Part shown: in pieces, positions 1 to 8,414 of the stretch
Numbering within the stretch: the stretch's first letter is position 1
How the letters are laid out: every line of letters starts with the position of its first letter
Assembly: GCA_013203595.1 (NCBI GenBank)
Contig: JABMNT010000032.1
Coordinates: 1 to 64,000 of the forward strand
Reading direction: 5' to 3'
Length of the DNA stretch: 64,000 bases
Source: Rhodospirillales bacterium
Lineage (GTDB): Bacteria > Pseudomonadota > Alphaproteobacteria > Rhodospirillales > Casp-alpha2
Program-made: the position numbers and the translations under genes
The notes under the pieces: model-generated
The model's input: only the letters and a program-made list of their open reading frames with translations
Databases searched by the model: none
What the model was told of the DNA's origin: nothing

Positions 1-198
1 ATCATTGGCATTTGACCCTGGTAACCTTGTCCCATCATTGGCATTTGACCCTGGTAACCTTGTCCCATCATTGGCATTTGACCCTGGTAACCTTGTCCCA
101 TCATTGGCATTTGACCTTGGTAACCTTGTCCCATCATTGGCATCTGGCCCCGATAGTCTTGCCCGATCATCGGCATTTGACCCTGATAGCCCTCCCCC
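1..198. repeat. 33-bp tandem repeat, six units
   Basis: Six consecutive 33-bp units begin at 1, 34, 67, 100, 133 and 166. The first three are identical, the fourth differs at one base, and the fifth and sixth are more diverged. A decayed seventh unit follows from 199. The period is a multiple of three and keeps the minus-strand frame, where each unit encodes 11 residues ending MPMM. The near-identity at the window edge suggests recent expansion; the array continues beyond the window. Confidence 0.95.
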
Positions 199-317
199 AT
201 CATCGGAATCTTACCTTGACCGTTTTCCCCAGAACCATGGGCCGATGCACTATCCACCATTGAAATACTTAAGACGCATACCAGTACGAAAGCAGAAACT
301 CTCTGATCAGCAAGCAT
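1..317 (-). CDS. Secreted Met/Gln/Gly-rich repeat protein (3' end cut by window edge)
   Basis: An ATG at 317 on the minus strand follows GGAG by 7 nt and opens a frame that runs off the left edge after about 105 codons. Residues 1-26 look like a Sec signal peptide: a hydrophobic core (AFVLVCVL) and a SASA site before HGSG. From residue 41 the chain is a run of 11-residue units of the form GQGYQGQMPMM, with six visible and the last one cut. Each unit has three Met and alternating Gly/Gln, so it is probably disordered. Met-rich periplasmic repeats often bind copper(I) or silver, but that role here is only inferred. The plus-strand frames over the same DNA (AFDPGNLVPSL repeats) have no signal peptide or ribosome site and are shadows. 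Family not recognised. Confidence 0.7.
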   Translation of the reverse strand, partial: MLADQRVSAFVLVCVLSISMVDSASAHGSGENGQGKIPMMGEGYQGQMPMIGQDYRGQMPMMGQGYQGQMPMMGQGYQGQMPMMGQGYQGQMPMMGQGYQGQMPM

Positions 318-722
318 ATCGGCTCTCCTTGTTAAAATATAAATATGAGGCAGGAATGTTGTTTATAGTGAATGGGTTTGATGCGCTCATTGATTCAGGT
401 CAAATTTTGACACATGGCAACCTGTCTCTCTTCCTGACCTTCTTAATCGACAAATAGTCCCGAAAGTAAGGCATAGGAAGGTGGACGGTTACGTTTTATT
501 GATCTTTAAATAGAAATTCCTGCAACAGACTTTATCCGGCTGAAAATGCCAAGTAATCAGCTCTCTTGCGAAAGGCCCCTTCTGGCTCCTCAGAGACCCT
601 TCAAGACTGCGTGCATCGTGTCCGCTTCATTTCAATAGTGACCTCAGTCTCTCTACTAATATTGCATTTCTCACTTTCTGTGAAAACCGACAGCCGGGCC
701 GCTGCCTTTGTCGGGGCGGGGC
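318..722. other. Gene-free stretch of about 400 bp
   Basis: It lies between the start of the repeat-protein gene and the stop of the racemase gene, both on the minus strand. It is more AT-rich than the coding regions. A short plus-strand frame at 566-796 overlaps the racemase and lacks protein-like composition. No RNA gene or convincing terminator was recognised. The minus-strand sequence just above 317 should hold the repeat-protein promoter. Confidence 0.6.
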
Positions 723-1475
723 CTAAGGCAAGCGCGGGTCTCGCAATCGCGGATCGAACAGCGGCGGCATCAGGCCGGCCTGAAACCAGTTTATAAAACT
801 GTATATGCTGTAAACCGGCACCCCCAGCGATTGGCGAAGATCAGCCGCATAAGGGACCATGTTGGTGCATTCCAACACGATGGCGCCGGTGTCGGGATGG
901 GCGCTCATCAACGCCGCCCCGGCATCCAGCAGATCACCGCGTGCCAGTTCCACATCCAGTTGCGGCTCGTTATCCAGTATGGCGCGGGTAAATTCCCGGC
1001 CACCATCGGTTCCCATAACCGCCGTATCGGCGGGTGCGCCTGATGCCAGTAAATGTTGCGCCGTCAGCGTTGAGGCCGAAATGGTCAGCACCGCGACCCG
1101 TTTGCCCGGCGCCAGCAGTTGCTGGACCAGAGGGATCTGCATCAACGACGAGGCGGCCACGGGAACACCTGTAGCGGCAGCCAGTTGTGCCTGAAACAGG
1201 GCCAGAAACCCGCAGTTGGTGGTAATGCCATCGGCACCGTCGGCGACCAGCTCTCTGGCCGCATCGATAAACCGATCAAGCAAGCCCTCCGCGCCTCGGC
1301 GCACCACATGATCCGGCGACGCACCGCGCACGACTTTATATAAGACCGGAAACGGCCAGGTCAGGGCATTGCCCATGTCGCCGGGGATTCGCGGGAACCG
1401 GGTATCGAGCATGAGAATGCCGACGGCGGCGCCGTAAACGGTTTTGCCACCCCGAGCCGGATTGTTCAGGTTCAT
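723..1475 (-). CDS. Aspartate/glutamate/hydantoin racemase family protein
   Basis: Protein of 250 aa with the two-domain cofactor-independent racemase pattern: TTNCGF near residue 87 and VLECTNM near residue 200 supply the two cysteines that act as acid/base pair in this family. The spacing fits the Asp/Glu/hydantoin racemase group; the substrate cannot be told from sequence. It starts at ATG 1475, 15 nt after the GntR regulator gene on the same strand, so the two are probably co-transcribed. The adjacent DadA-like oxidase and TRAP importer suggest a chiral amino or hydroxy acid substrate. Maleate isomerase-like relatives have the same fold and are an alternative. Confidence 0.8.
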   Translation of the reverse strand: MNLNNPARGGKTVYGAAVGILMLDTRFPRIPGDMGNALTWPFPVLYKVVRGASPDHVVRRGAEGLLDRFIDAARELVADGADGITTNCGFLALFQAQLAAATGVPVAASSLMQIPLVQQLLAPGKRVAVLTISASTLTAQHLLASGAPADTAVMGTDGGREFTRAILDNEPQLDVELARGDLLDAGAALMSAHPDTGAIVLECTNMVPYAADLRQSLGVPVYSIYSFINWFQAGLMPPLFDPRLRDPRLP

Positions 1476-1490
1476 GTCTGTTCTCTCTGT

Positions 1491-2168
1491 TTAGCTGGCC
1501 ATATAAATCCGCGAATAACTTTCCTTGATGGCACTGGTGATCTGGTCCAGGCGTTTGTTAATGTGCAGGTCCATCAACTGCACTGCGTGGTCCGCATCGC
1601 GCGCCTCAATGGCGGCAACAATTTTCCGATGCTCGCCCTGGGTTTCGGCTCGCCGCGCATCCATATCAACCCAGCGAAAATACCTGATCCGGGCATTTAC
1701 ATTATCCAGCACCCGCGCCATTTCCCTGTTGCGGCTGAGCGCCATCAGTTTCTGGTGAAAGATTTCATCCAGCGCCACCAGTTCGGCGCTCGAACGCCCG
1801 CCGTCTTCGGGTCCGGTTTGATCGAGAAAATCAACCAGGTCCTGCACCTCCGCTGCGGTCGCATATTCGCAGGTCAGGCGAACCGAGGCCGCCTCCAGGA
1901 CAGATCTGAACTGATAAAGCTCGAACATCTCGCGCGGCTTAAGCTCCCGGCAAAAGAACCCGCGGCCCTGCTGAAAGGTCAGAAACTCCTCGGCCACCAG
2001 CCGGTTCAGGGCTTCGCGCAGGGGCGTGCGGCTGGCGCCCAGGCGGGCCGCCAGTTCAACCTCGTTTATGCGTTTGCCGGGCTTGAAGTCAAAGGAGATC
2101 GCCATTTCCTTGATCACCAGATACAAATGATCAACACGGCTCAACTCCCTGGTTTTTTTCTCATTCAT
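1491..2168 (-). CDS. GntR-family transcriptional regulator, FCD subfamily
   Basis: 225 aa. The N-terminal winged helix-turn-helix (about residues 10-75) includes the typical LAARLGASRTPLREALNRL stretch. The C-terminal all-helical FCD domain (about 85-215) has the expected acidic and His positions (LDEIFHQ, EHRKIV, DLHINKR) that usually bind a metal and the ligand. It is divergent from the TPP-enzyme gene, with two identical palindromes CTGTATACAG in the gap, so it very likely represses both itself and the catabolic genes until a substrate binds. The inducer is unknown. Confidence 0.9.
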   Translation of the reverse strand: MNEKKTRELSRVDHLYLVIKEMAISFDFKPGKRINEVELAARLGASRTPLREALNRLVAEEFLTFQQGRGFFCRELKPREMFELYQFRSVLEAASVRLTCEYATAAEVQDLVDFLDQTGPEDGGRSSAELVALDEIFHQKLMALSRNREMARVLDNVNARIRYFRWVDMDARRAETQGEHRKIVAAIEARDADHAVQLMDLHINKRLDQITSAIKESYSRIYMAS

Positions 2169-2185
2169 CGGGGCTCGTGATCTTT

Positions 2186-2195
2186 CTGTATACAG
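2186..2195. promoter_or_regulatory. Probable GntR operator 1 (CTGTATACAG)
   Basis: A perfect 10-bp palindrome lies 18 bp upstream of the GntR regulator start. On the minus strand its flank reads TTAACTGTATACAG, the same 14-mer as operator 2 in opposite orientation. The position suggests autoregulation. Binding by the neighbouring regulator is an inference. Confidence 0.65.
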
Positions 2196-2290
2196 TTAAA
2201 ATACCCAGGCAAATAATTTTCGTTAATTTTCGGCGGCTATTCAAGCCTTACAAACTTTATTATTGACTCTTATAACAAGCCTGATCTTAA

Positions 2291-2300
2291 CTGTATACAG
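2291..2300. promoter_or_regulatory. Probable GntR operator 2 (CTGTATACAG)
   Basis: The second copy of the palindrome sits 17-35 bp upstream of the possible TPP-enzyme starts. The flank TTAACTGTATACAG matches the other copy inverted, 105 bp away (about ten helical turns). An extra half-like sequence ACAGTATTCAG follows at about 2302. Confidence 0.65.
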
Positions 2301-2317
2301 TACAGTATTCAGTTTTA

Positions 2318-4039
2318 ATGTCCACAGGATCATCCATGAGCAACTCACGCGGCAATGTGACCACCGGGGCGGAAGCCATGGTTCAGTTGTTAAAAGCCCA
2401 TGGCGTTCGCCATATCTTCGGCTTGTGCGGCGACACCACCCTGCCGTTTTACGATGCCCTGTACCGGCTCGACCACGGCATGCAGCATATTCTGAGCCGG
2501 GACGAACGCTGTGCGGGTTACATGGCCGATGCCTATGCACGGGTCACCGGACGGGTCGGGGTTTGCGAAGGGCCAAGCGGCGGCGGCGCCACCTATATTC
2601 TTCCCGGCGTCGTTGAAGCCAATGATTCGTCGGTGCCGGTGCTGTCGATAACGTCCGATGTGTCGGTCTCGTCGATTGGCCGCTATCCGCTGACCGAACT
2701 GCGCCAGGATGATCTGTTTGCACCCCTGACCAAATGGAACGGCGTCATCAATTCAGCCGAACGGCTGCCGAATATGGTGCGCGCGGCATTTCGGGCGATG
2801 ACCACCGGGCGGCCCGGAGCCGCCCACTTAGGCCTTCCCTTCGATATCCAGAAGGCCGCTGTAAACCCCGATGATCTGTGGGCACAACCCGAGTTCGCCA
2901 GCTATCCGGCCTGGCCGAGCGGTCCTGATGCCCAAGTTATTGATGACGCGCTGAGCGCCATTCTGGCCGCCAAAAACCCGGTCATGATTTGTGGCGGCGG
3001 TCCGGTGCTGGCTGGCGGCGAAGCGGCGGTGCAGGCCTTTGTCGAAACCCTGAACATGGCTCTGGCGACAACGGTCAGTGGTCAGGGCACCCTGTCCGAT
3101 GACCATCCCAACCATCTCGGCGTGGTCGGCTCCAACGGCGGTGTGCCGGCAACGCGGGCGGTTGTCGATGCGGCGGATCTGGTGATCTTCGTTGGCTGTC
3201 GCGCCGGGTCCGTCACCACCGAACGCTGGCGCTCGCCCAAGCCTTCGACCAAGGTTATTCATTTCGATTCAGACCCCATGGTGATTTCTGCCAACTACCG
3301 AACCCAGGTCGGCGTTGTCGCCGATATCAAACTGGCTTTCGAAGCCATGAACACAGCCCTTGCCCAACTGGGTGCCGGGACCACGGATTTTGGCGGCGAC
3401 AAGCGGGTCGCCGCGGCAAAGGGCATCAAGTTCAGGGAATTTGGCGAATTGGCAGCCAGCAACGAAACACCGATCCGCCCGGAACGGGTGATTGCCGATC
3501 TGAATGCCGTGCTGCCGTCCGACGCCGTCATCGTCGCCGACCCGGGCACACCCTGCCCGTATTTTTCGGCTTTTTATAAAATCCCCCATTCCGGCAGGCA
3601 CTTCATCACCAACCGGGCCCACGGGGCACTGGGTTATGCCCTGGGCGCCTCCATCGGTGCGCAGTTTGGCCGGCCTTCATCGCGGGTTGTCTCGGTCATG
3701 GGCGACGGCAGCTTCGGCTTTACGGTGGGTGAACTGGAAACCGTGACCCGTTACAAGCTGCCGATCCTGTTCATTGTCTTTTCCAACAGTGTTTTCGGCT
3801 GGATCAAGGCCGGCCAGAAGTCAGGCTTCGATGAGCGCTACTATTCTGTCGACTTTAACCGCACCGACCACGCCGCCGTCGCCCGGGCCTTCGGCGTCAA
3901 AAGCTGGAAGGTGGAAGACCCGCGCGAATTGACGCAGGTGTTCAGGGATGCCCTCGCTCATGACGGGCCAACCCTGGTCGATATCATCAGCCAGCCCCTG
4001 CAGGACGCCAAGGCCCCGGTCAGCGAGTGGGTGGCCTGA
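2318..4039 (+). CDS. Thiamine-pyrophosphate-dependent enzyme, acetolactate-synthase-like
   Basis: 573 aa with the three-domain ThDP layout: N-terminal PYR domain with catalytic Glu63 in RDERCAG, a central Rossmann-like domain (about 200-340), and a C-terminal PP domain with the GDG...N motif (MGDGSFGF ... VFSNSVFG). The overall type resembles IlvB, benzoylformate decarboxylase and sulfoacetaldehyde acetyltransferase relatives; the exact reaction is not readable. An in-frame ATG at 2336 with AGGA seven bases upstream may be the real start (MSNSRGN). It is the first gene of the catabolic operon controlled by the divergent GntR regulator. A 2-oxoacid made by the following oxidase could be its substrate. 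Confidence 0.85.
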   Translation: MSTGSSMSNSRGNVTTGAEAMVQLLKAHGVRHIFGLCGDTTLPFYDALYRLDHGMQHILSRDERCAGYMADAYARVTGRVGVCEGPSGGGATYILPGVVEANDSSVPVLSITSDVSVSSIGRYPLTELRQDDLFAPLTKWNGVINSAERLPNMVRAAFRAMTTGRPGAAHLGLPFDIQKAAVNPDDLWAQPEFASYPAWPSGPDAQVIDDALSAILAAKNPVMICGGGPVLAGGEAAVQAFVETLNMALATTVSGQGTLSDDHPNHLGVVGSNGGVPATRAVVDAADLVIFVGCRAGSVTTERWRSPKPSTKVIHFDSDPMVISANYRTQVGVVADIKLAFEAMNTALAQLGAGTTDFGGDKRVAAAKGIKFREFGELAASNETPIRPERVIADLNAVLPSDAVIVADPGTPCPYFSAFYKIPHSGRHFITNRAHGALGYALGASIGAQFGRPSSRVVSVMGDGSFGFTVGELETVTRYKLPILFIVFSNSVFGWIKAGQKSGFDERYYSVDFNRTDHAAVARAFGVKSWKVEDPRELTQVFRDALAHDGPTLVDIISQPLQDAKAPVSEWVA

Positions 4040-4047
4040 GGGAACGG

Positions 4048-4161
4048 ATGAACAGCCATGTCACTGAGCACAGTTTACAACGCCGGCCTCGGGTCAGACA
4101 AATTGACTTAACGACCCTATTCACTGACGATTTGAGCCCTGAATACGGGACATTCGGATAA
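4048..4161 (+). CDS. Possible small protein, 37 aa
   Basis: ATG at 4048 is preceded by GAGGGAA with suitable spacing and opens a 37-codon frame that fills most of the gap between the TPP enzyme and the oxidase. The product is polar, rich in Arg, Asp and Thr, with no signal or membrane segment. It could be a real small protein, a translational-coupling leader or chance. Not recognised. Confidence 0.3.
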   Translation: MNSHVTEHSLQRRPRVRQIDLTTLFTDDLSPEYGTFG

Positions 4162-4175
4162 ACGGGAACCTGCCT

Positions 4176-5444
4176 ATGACCACCGAAACGCCTTCACAGG
4201 AACAAAGTAATCCGACCATCGCCATTATCGGGGCCGGCATTGTCGGGGTGTCCTGCGCCCTGCATCTGGTGCGTCTGGGCAAACGGGTAATGCTGATTGA
4301 CCGGGCCGGACCGGCGGAAGGCACTTCGCATGGCAACGCCGGTGTGCTCGCCTGCTGCTCGGTGGTGCCGGTGACCACGCCCGGCATCCTCAGGCGCGCG
4401 CCTAAAATGCTGTTCAGCAGCGATGGCCCGTTGTTCATGAAATGGCGCTATTTTCCAAAACTCCTCAAGTTCCTGGTCCCCTACCTGAAGGCATCAAAGG
4501 CCGAAACGGTTGACCATGTCGCCAGGCACCTGACGCCGCTTGTCGCCGACAGCGTCGATGAACATTTCAATCTCAGCGAAGGCTCACCAGCCCGAAAATG
4601 GCTGAACAGGTCTCCCTATATGTTTGTCTATGCGGACCGGGCCGCCTATGAGGCGGACTCCTTCACCTGGGACCTGCGTAAAAAGAACGGCTTTAAATGG
4701 CAGGTTCTGGAAGGCGATGCGATCCGCAAACGCGAGCCGTCGGTGGCCAGCCATTATGGCTGCGCGGTCATTCTCGAAGATCACGGGTTTGTCAGCAACC
4801 CGGGCCAGTATGTCAAGGATCTGGCCGCCACCGCCGTCGCCGAAGGCGTTGAGTTACGGATTACCGGGGTCAATGCAATCGTGCAAAATCCCCAGGGGGT
4901 TACCCTCAAAACCGAGGATGGCGAGATCGAAGCGGGTGCTGTGGTGATCGCCACCGGGGCCTGGTCGGCCAGCCTGGCAAAAGCCCATGGCGCAAATGTA
5001 CCGCTCGAATCAGAACGCGGCTATCATGTGGTTCTGGCTGAGCCGTCCATGCAACCGACCATGCCGGTGATGGACGCCAAGGGAAAATTTGTCGCCACCC
5101 CCATGGCCGATGGCCTGCGGGTCGCCGGCGTTGTCGAATTTGGCGGGCTTGATGCGCCGCCGTCGCAGGCTCCCTTCGATCTGCTGCTGCGCGGCATCAG
5201 CAATCTTATTCCCAATTTCACATATAAATCGAAAGTAACATGGATGGGGCATCGCCCGGCGACCGCCGACAGTTTGCCGGTGATCGGTCGCTCACCCGTA
5301 TCAAAAAATGTTTATTTCGGTTATGGTCATCACCATATCGGGTTAACCGCAGGCCCGAAAACCGGGCGTCTGCTGGCCGAAATGGTGGCGGGGCTTCAAC
5401 CCAATATTGATCTGCATGCCTATCGCGCAGACCGTTACAGTTGA
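4176..5444 (+). CDS. FAD-dependent oxidoreductase, D-amino-acid dehydrogenase (DadA)-like
   Basis: 422 aa. The N-terminus carries the dinucleotide motif IIGAGIVGVSCALHLVRLG (about residues 11-29) followed by an acidic strand end (LIDRAG). The ATG region near residue 260 (VVIATGAWS) and a C-terminal GHRPATADSLPVIGRSP plus YGHHHIGLT complete the DadA/GlpO FAD pattern. It probably oxidises an amino or imino acid to a 2-oxo acid, passing electrons to quinone. It lies in the operon with the TPP enzyme and TRAP transporter, so it should act on the imported substrate after racemisation. Confidence 0.85.
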   Translation: MTTETPSQEQSNPTIAIIGAGIVGVSCALHLVRLGKRVMLIDRAGPAEGTSHGNAGVLACCSVVPVTTPGILRRAPKMLFSSDGPLFMKWRYFPKLLKFLVPYLKASKAETVDHVARHLTPLVADSVDEHFNLSEGSPARKWLNRSPYMFVYADRAAYEADSFTWDLRKKNGFKWQVLEGDAIRKREPSVASHYGCAVILEDHGFVSNPGQYVKDLAATAVAEGVELRITGVNAIVQNPQGVTLKTEDGEIEAGAVVIATGAWSASLAKAHGANVPLESERGYHVVLAEPSMQPTMPVMDAKGKFVATPMADGLRVAGVVEFGGLDAPPSQAPFDLLLRGISNLIPNFTYKSKVTWMGHRPATADSLPVIGRSPVSKNVYFGYGHHHIGLTAGPKTGRLLAEMVAGLQPNIDLHAYRADRYS

Positions 5445-5488
5445 AGAAAAACACAGCAAAGAAAGTCCACAACAAAGGGAGAGAGTAG

Positions 5489-6472
5489 ATGAAAATCATG
5501 TTAAAATCCGTTCTTGCCGCCGGGGCGATTGTTGCCACTGCCGGTGTCGGGACAGCGCAGGCTGAAAAATGGGATATGCCAATGGCCTATTCCGCAACCA
5601 ACTTCCATTCTGCAACCGGTGCTGAATTTGCCAAATGTGTGACAACGGGCACCGGTGGTGCCATTGAAATTGTTACCCACCCGTCCGGTTCCCTGTTCAA
5701 GGGCGGCGACATCAAACGTGCCATCCAGACCGGACAGGCGCCGATCGGCGAGCGCCTGTTGTCCGGCCACCAGAACGAAAATGCCCTGTTCGGTTTTGAT
5801 TCCATTCCGTTCCTGGCCACATCCTTTGATGACTCGGTCAAACTGTGGAAAGCCGCAAAACCAACTCTGACCAAATTGCTTGATGATCAGAACCTGGTGC
5901 TGCTCTATGCGGTGCCGTGGCCTCCGCAGGGCCTGTATTTCAAAAAGGAAGTGAATTCCGTTGCTGACATGAAAGGCATCAAGTTCCGTTCCTACAATAC
6001 GGCGACGGCGCGATTGGCTGAATTGACGGGAATGCTGCCGGTTACTATTGAAGCGGCTGAAATTTCCCAGGCCTTTGCCACCGGCGTTGCCGAATCAATG
6101 GTCTCCTCAGGCTCGACCGGTTACGACCGGAAAGTCTGGGAAAGCCTGACCCATTTCTACGAAGTCGATGCCTGGCTGCCGCGCAACTATGTGATGGTCA
6201 ACAAGGACGTCTGGGGCAAAACCAGCGACGCCAGCAAAAACGTGATCACCGGCTGTGCAAACCTGGCTGAATACACCGGTTATTATCGCTCCATTCAGTA
6301 CACCGACTTCACCCTGAACGGCCTCAAAGCCGGCGGCATGAAAGTCGGCCCGGCCAGCGAGAAGCTGGTTAATGAGCTGAAAGTTATTGGCGAAACCATG
6401 ACCGCGGAATGGCTGAAAGATGCCGGCGCCGAAGGCAAAGCCATTGTCGATGCGTTCAAGGCCATGAAGTAA
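5489..6472 (+). CDS. dctP: TRAP transporter solute-binding protein (DctP family)
   Basis: 327 aa. A clear Sec signal peptide (MKIMLKSVLAAGAIVATAGVGTAQA, cut before EKWDM) leads a DctP-type periplasmic binding protein. Family features include the Arg-containing segment GIKFRSYNTATARLAELTGMLPVTI, where the Arg contacts a substrate carboxylate. A good AGGGAGAG ribosome site precedes the ATG. The membrane subunits follow, separated by a hairpin that probably lowers their expression. Substrate is a carboxylate of unknown identity, plausibly that used by the surrounding enzymes. Confidence 0.9.
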   Translation: MKIMLKSVLAAGAIVATAGVGTAQAEKWDMPMAYSATNFHSATGAEFAKCVTTGTGGAIEIVTHPSGSLFKGGDIKRAIQTGQAPIGERLLSGHQNENALFGFDSIPFLATSFDDSVKLWKAAKPTLTKLLDDQNLVLLYAVPWPPQGLYFKKEVNSVADMKGIKFRSYNTATARLAELTGMLPVTIEAAEISQAFATGVAESMVSSGSTGYDRKVWESLTHFYEVDAWLPRNYVMVNKDVWGKTSDASKNVITGCANLAEYTGYYRSIQYTDFTLNGLKAGGMKVGPASEKLVNELKVIGETMTAEWLKDAGAEGKAIVDAFKAMK

Positions 6473-6483
6473 GCAAGACGTCC

Positions 6484-6514
6484 GGGAGGTCACGGCAGTG
6501 GCCTCCCGCTTTTT
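6484..6514 (+). terminator. Hairpin with T-run between dctP and dctQ
   Basis: GGGAGG at 6484-6489 pairs with CCTCCC at 6502-6507, followed by TTTTT at 6510-6514. It sits directly after the dctP stop and before dctQ. It is most likely a partial terminator or mRNA stabiliser that gives more binding protein than permease, as often seen in TRAP operons. Confidence 0.7.
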
Positions 6515-6540
6515 CTGATCGTCTGTCGGGGGAACTGGAT

Positions 6541-7077
6541 ATGCAGAGCTTTGGAGGGAGCGTTCGTTCCCTGTTGGACCGCCTTTATGTGGGCAGCGGT
6601 GTCATTGCCGCCCTGTTTTTGATCGCCATTCTATCGCTGATCATTATCCAGATGCTGGCGCGCTGGACCGGCGAGGTTTTTTCAGGCGCGCCTGACTATG
6701 CCGGATATTGCATGGCTGCCGCTTCCTTCTTCGCCTTTGCCCATGCCCTCAACCGGGGCACCCATATCCGCGTCAGCATTCTGCTGAACGCGGTCGGACC
6801 ACGCCTGAAACACGCCCTCGAAATCTGGTGTTTCGCCATTGCCACCGCGCTTGCCTGGTATTTCACCTGGTTTGCCACCAAAGCCACCTACTGGTCCTGG
6901 AAATTCAATGACATCAGCCAGGGCCAGGATGCGACCCCGCTGTGGATACCGCAATTGTCCATGGTCCTGGGCAGTCTTATTTTCGCCATCGCCCTGACCG
7001 ATCATCTGGTTCACGTCGTGTTCTCCGGCAATCACCGCATCGTCTCGGATGTGGTTGAACAAAGTCACGGGGAGTAG
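6541..7077 (+). CDS. dctQ: TRAP transporter small permease (DctQ family)
   Basis: 178 aa with four hydrophobic segments, the usual DctQ topology and length. The start at ATG 6541 follows GGGGGAA by a few bases; an upstream extension of the frame would overlap dctP and the hairpin and is unlikely. The motif NRGTHIRVSIL is typical of the family. It ends 5 nt before dctM and forms the inner-membrane complex with it. Confidence 0.9.
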   Translation: MQSFGGSVRSLLDRLYVGSGVIAALFLIAILSLIIIQMLARWTGEVFSGAPDYAGYCMAAASFFAFAHALNRGTHIRVSILLNAVGPRLKHALEIWCFAIATALAWYFTWFATKATYWSWKFNDISQGQDATPLWIPQLSMVLGSLIFAIALTDHLVHVVFSGNHRIVSDVVEQSHGE

Positions 7078-7082
7078 AGCGC

Positions 7083-8396
7083 ATGGATGAATTCCAGCTC
7101 ATCGGCATCTTCCTGTTTATCCTGTTTCTGTTGCTCGGCACCGGCATCTGGGTCGGTCTGGCGTTGCTGGGGGTTGCCTTCGTCGGCATGGAAATGTTCA
7201 CCACCCGACCGGTTGGCGATGTGATGATCACGACCATCTGGTCGGCATCTTCTTCATGGACATTAACCGCCCTACCCCTGTTCATCTGGATGGGTGAAAT
7301 CCTCTACCGCACACGCCTGTCTGAAGACATGTTCCGGGGTTTGTCGCCGTGGCTGGCGCGGTTGCCGGGTGGCCTGATTCATACCAATATTGTCGGTTGC
7401 ACAATCTTTGCCGCGGTTTCCGGATCTTCGGCAGCCACCCTGACCACGGTCGGCAAGATGTCGATCCCTGAATTGCGCAAACGCAACTATCCGGAAAACA
7501 TGATCATCGGCACCCTGACCGGTGCGGCAACCCTGGGCCTGATGATCCCGCCATCGCTGACGCTTATTGTTTATGGCGTCACTATCAATGAATCGATCTC
7601 GAAACTGTTCATGGCCGGCATCCTGCCCGGTCTGGTCCTGGCCACCCTGTTCATGGGCTATGTGGCGATTGTCTCGAAGTTGTCAAAAAACTTCAACCCG
7701 ACCCCGGAGCCGCAAATGACCTTTGCCGAAAAGGTCGCCAATTCCCGGTTTCTGATCCCGGTCATTCTGCTGATCTCGGTGGTTATCGGCTCCATGTATC
7801 TGGGCTACGCAACAGCGACCGAAGCGGCGGCCTTTGGCGTCATCGGCTCGCTGATCCTGGCGGCCGGGCAACGCTCCCTGAACTGGTCGACCTTCACGGA
7901 AAGCCTGATGGGGGCAACCCGCACGTCGGCAATGATCGCCCTTATTCTGGCCGGTGCGGCGTTTCTGTCCCTGTCCATGGGCTTTACCGGATTGCCGCGC
8001 GCCCTGGCCGAATGGATTGCCGTACTTGATCTCAGCCGGTTCGAGCTGCTGATGGTGCTGCTGGTGTTTTATATTGTCATCGGCTGTTTTCTCGACGGCA
8101 TCTCGTCGGTAGTGCTGACCATGGCCGTGGTTGAGCCGATGATCCGCAATGCCGGCATTGATGTCATCTGGTTTGGTATTTTCATCGTGGTTGTTGTCGA
8201 AATGGCGCAGATAACGCCGCCCATCGGTTTTAACCTGTTTGTCATGCAGGGCATGACCAAACATGAAATGGGCTACATATCGAAAGCCGCGATCCCTATG
8301 TTCCTGATTATGGTGGTCATGGTCTTCATCCTGATTTTCGTGCCCGAGCTGGCAACCTATATGCCCAACAACATGAAAACCATCAACTCCGGATAG
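7083..8396 (+). CDS. dctM: TRAP transporter large permease (DctM family)
   Basis: 437 aa, strongly hydrophobic with about 12 helices. Conserved DctM features include SGSSAATLTTVGKMSIPELRK, GTLTGAATLGLMIPPS and the mirrored C-terminal half ITPPIGFNLFVMQG. It is the ion-coupled transport subunit of the TRAP system. Its ATG is 5 nt after dctQ. Complete, no oddity seen. Confidence 0.95.
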   Translation: MDEFQLIGIFLFILFLLLGTGIWVGLALLGVAFVGMEMFTTRPVGDVMITTIWSASSSWTLTALPLFIWMGEILYRTRLSEDMFRGLSPWLARLPGGLIHTNIVGCTIFAAVSGSSAATLTTVGKMSIPELRKRNYPENMIIGTLTGAATLGLMIPPSLTLIVYGVTINESISKLFMAGILPGLVLATLFMGYVAIVSKLSKNFNPTPEPQMTFAEKVANSRFLIPVILLISVVIGSMYLGYATATEAAAFGVIGSLILAAGQRSLNWSTFTESLMGATRTSAMIALILAGAAFLSLSMGFTGLPRALAEWIAVLDLSRFELLMVLLVFYIVIGCFLDGISSVVLTMAVVEPMIRNAGIDVIWFGIFIVVVVEMAQITPPIGFNLFVMQGMTKHEMGYISKAAIPMFLIMVVMVFILIFVPELATYMPNNMKTINSG

Positions 8397-8414
8397 CCCC
8401 TTGGAACATTTTAC

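Noticed and set aside
1-198. Possible CRISPR array
   Set aside because: Units are contiguous with no unique spacers, and the 33-bp period keeps a coding frame.
5-457. Plus-strand open frame with AFDPGNLVPSL repeats
   Set aside because: It is the shadow of the minus-strand repeat gene: no signal peptide, no ribosome site, and the minus-strand frame has both.
797-812. Third GntR-like site (ACTGTATATGCTGTAAA) in the racemase 3' end
   Set aside because: Imperfect palindrome inside coding sequence, far from any start; likely chance.
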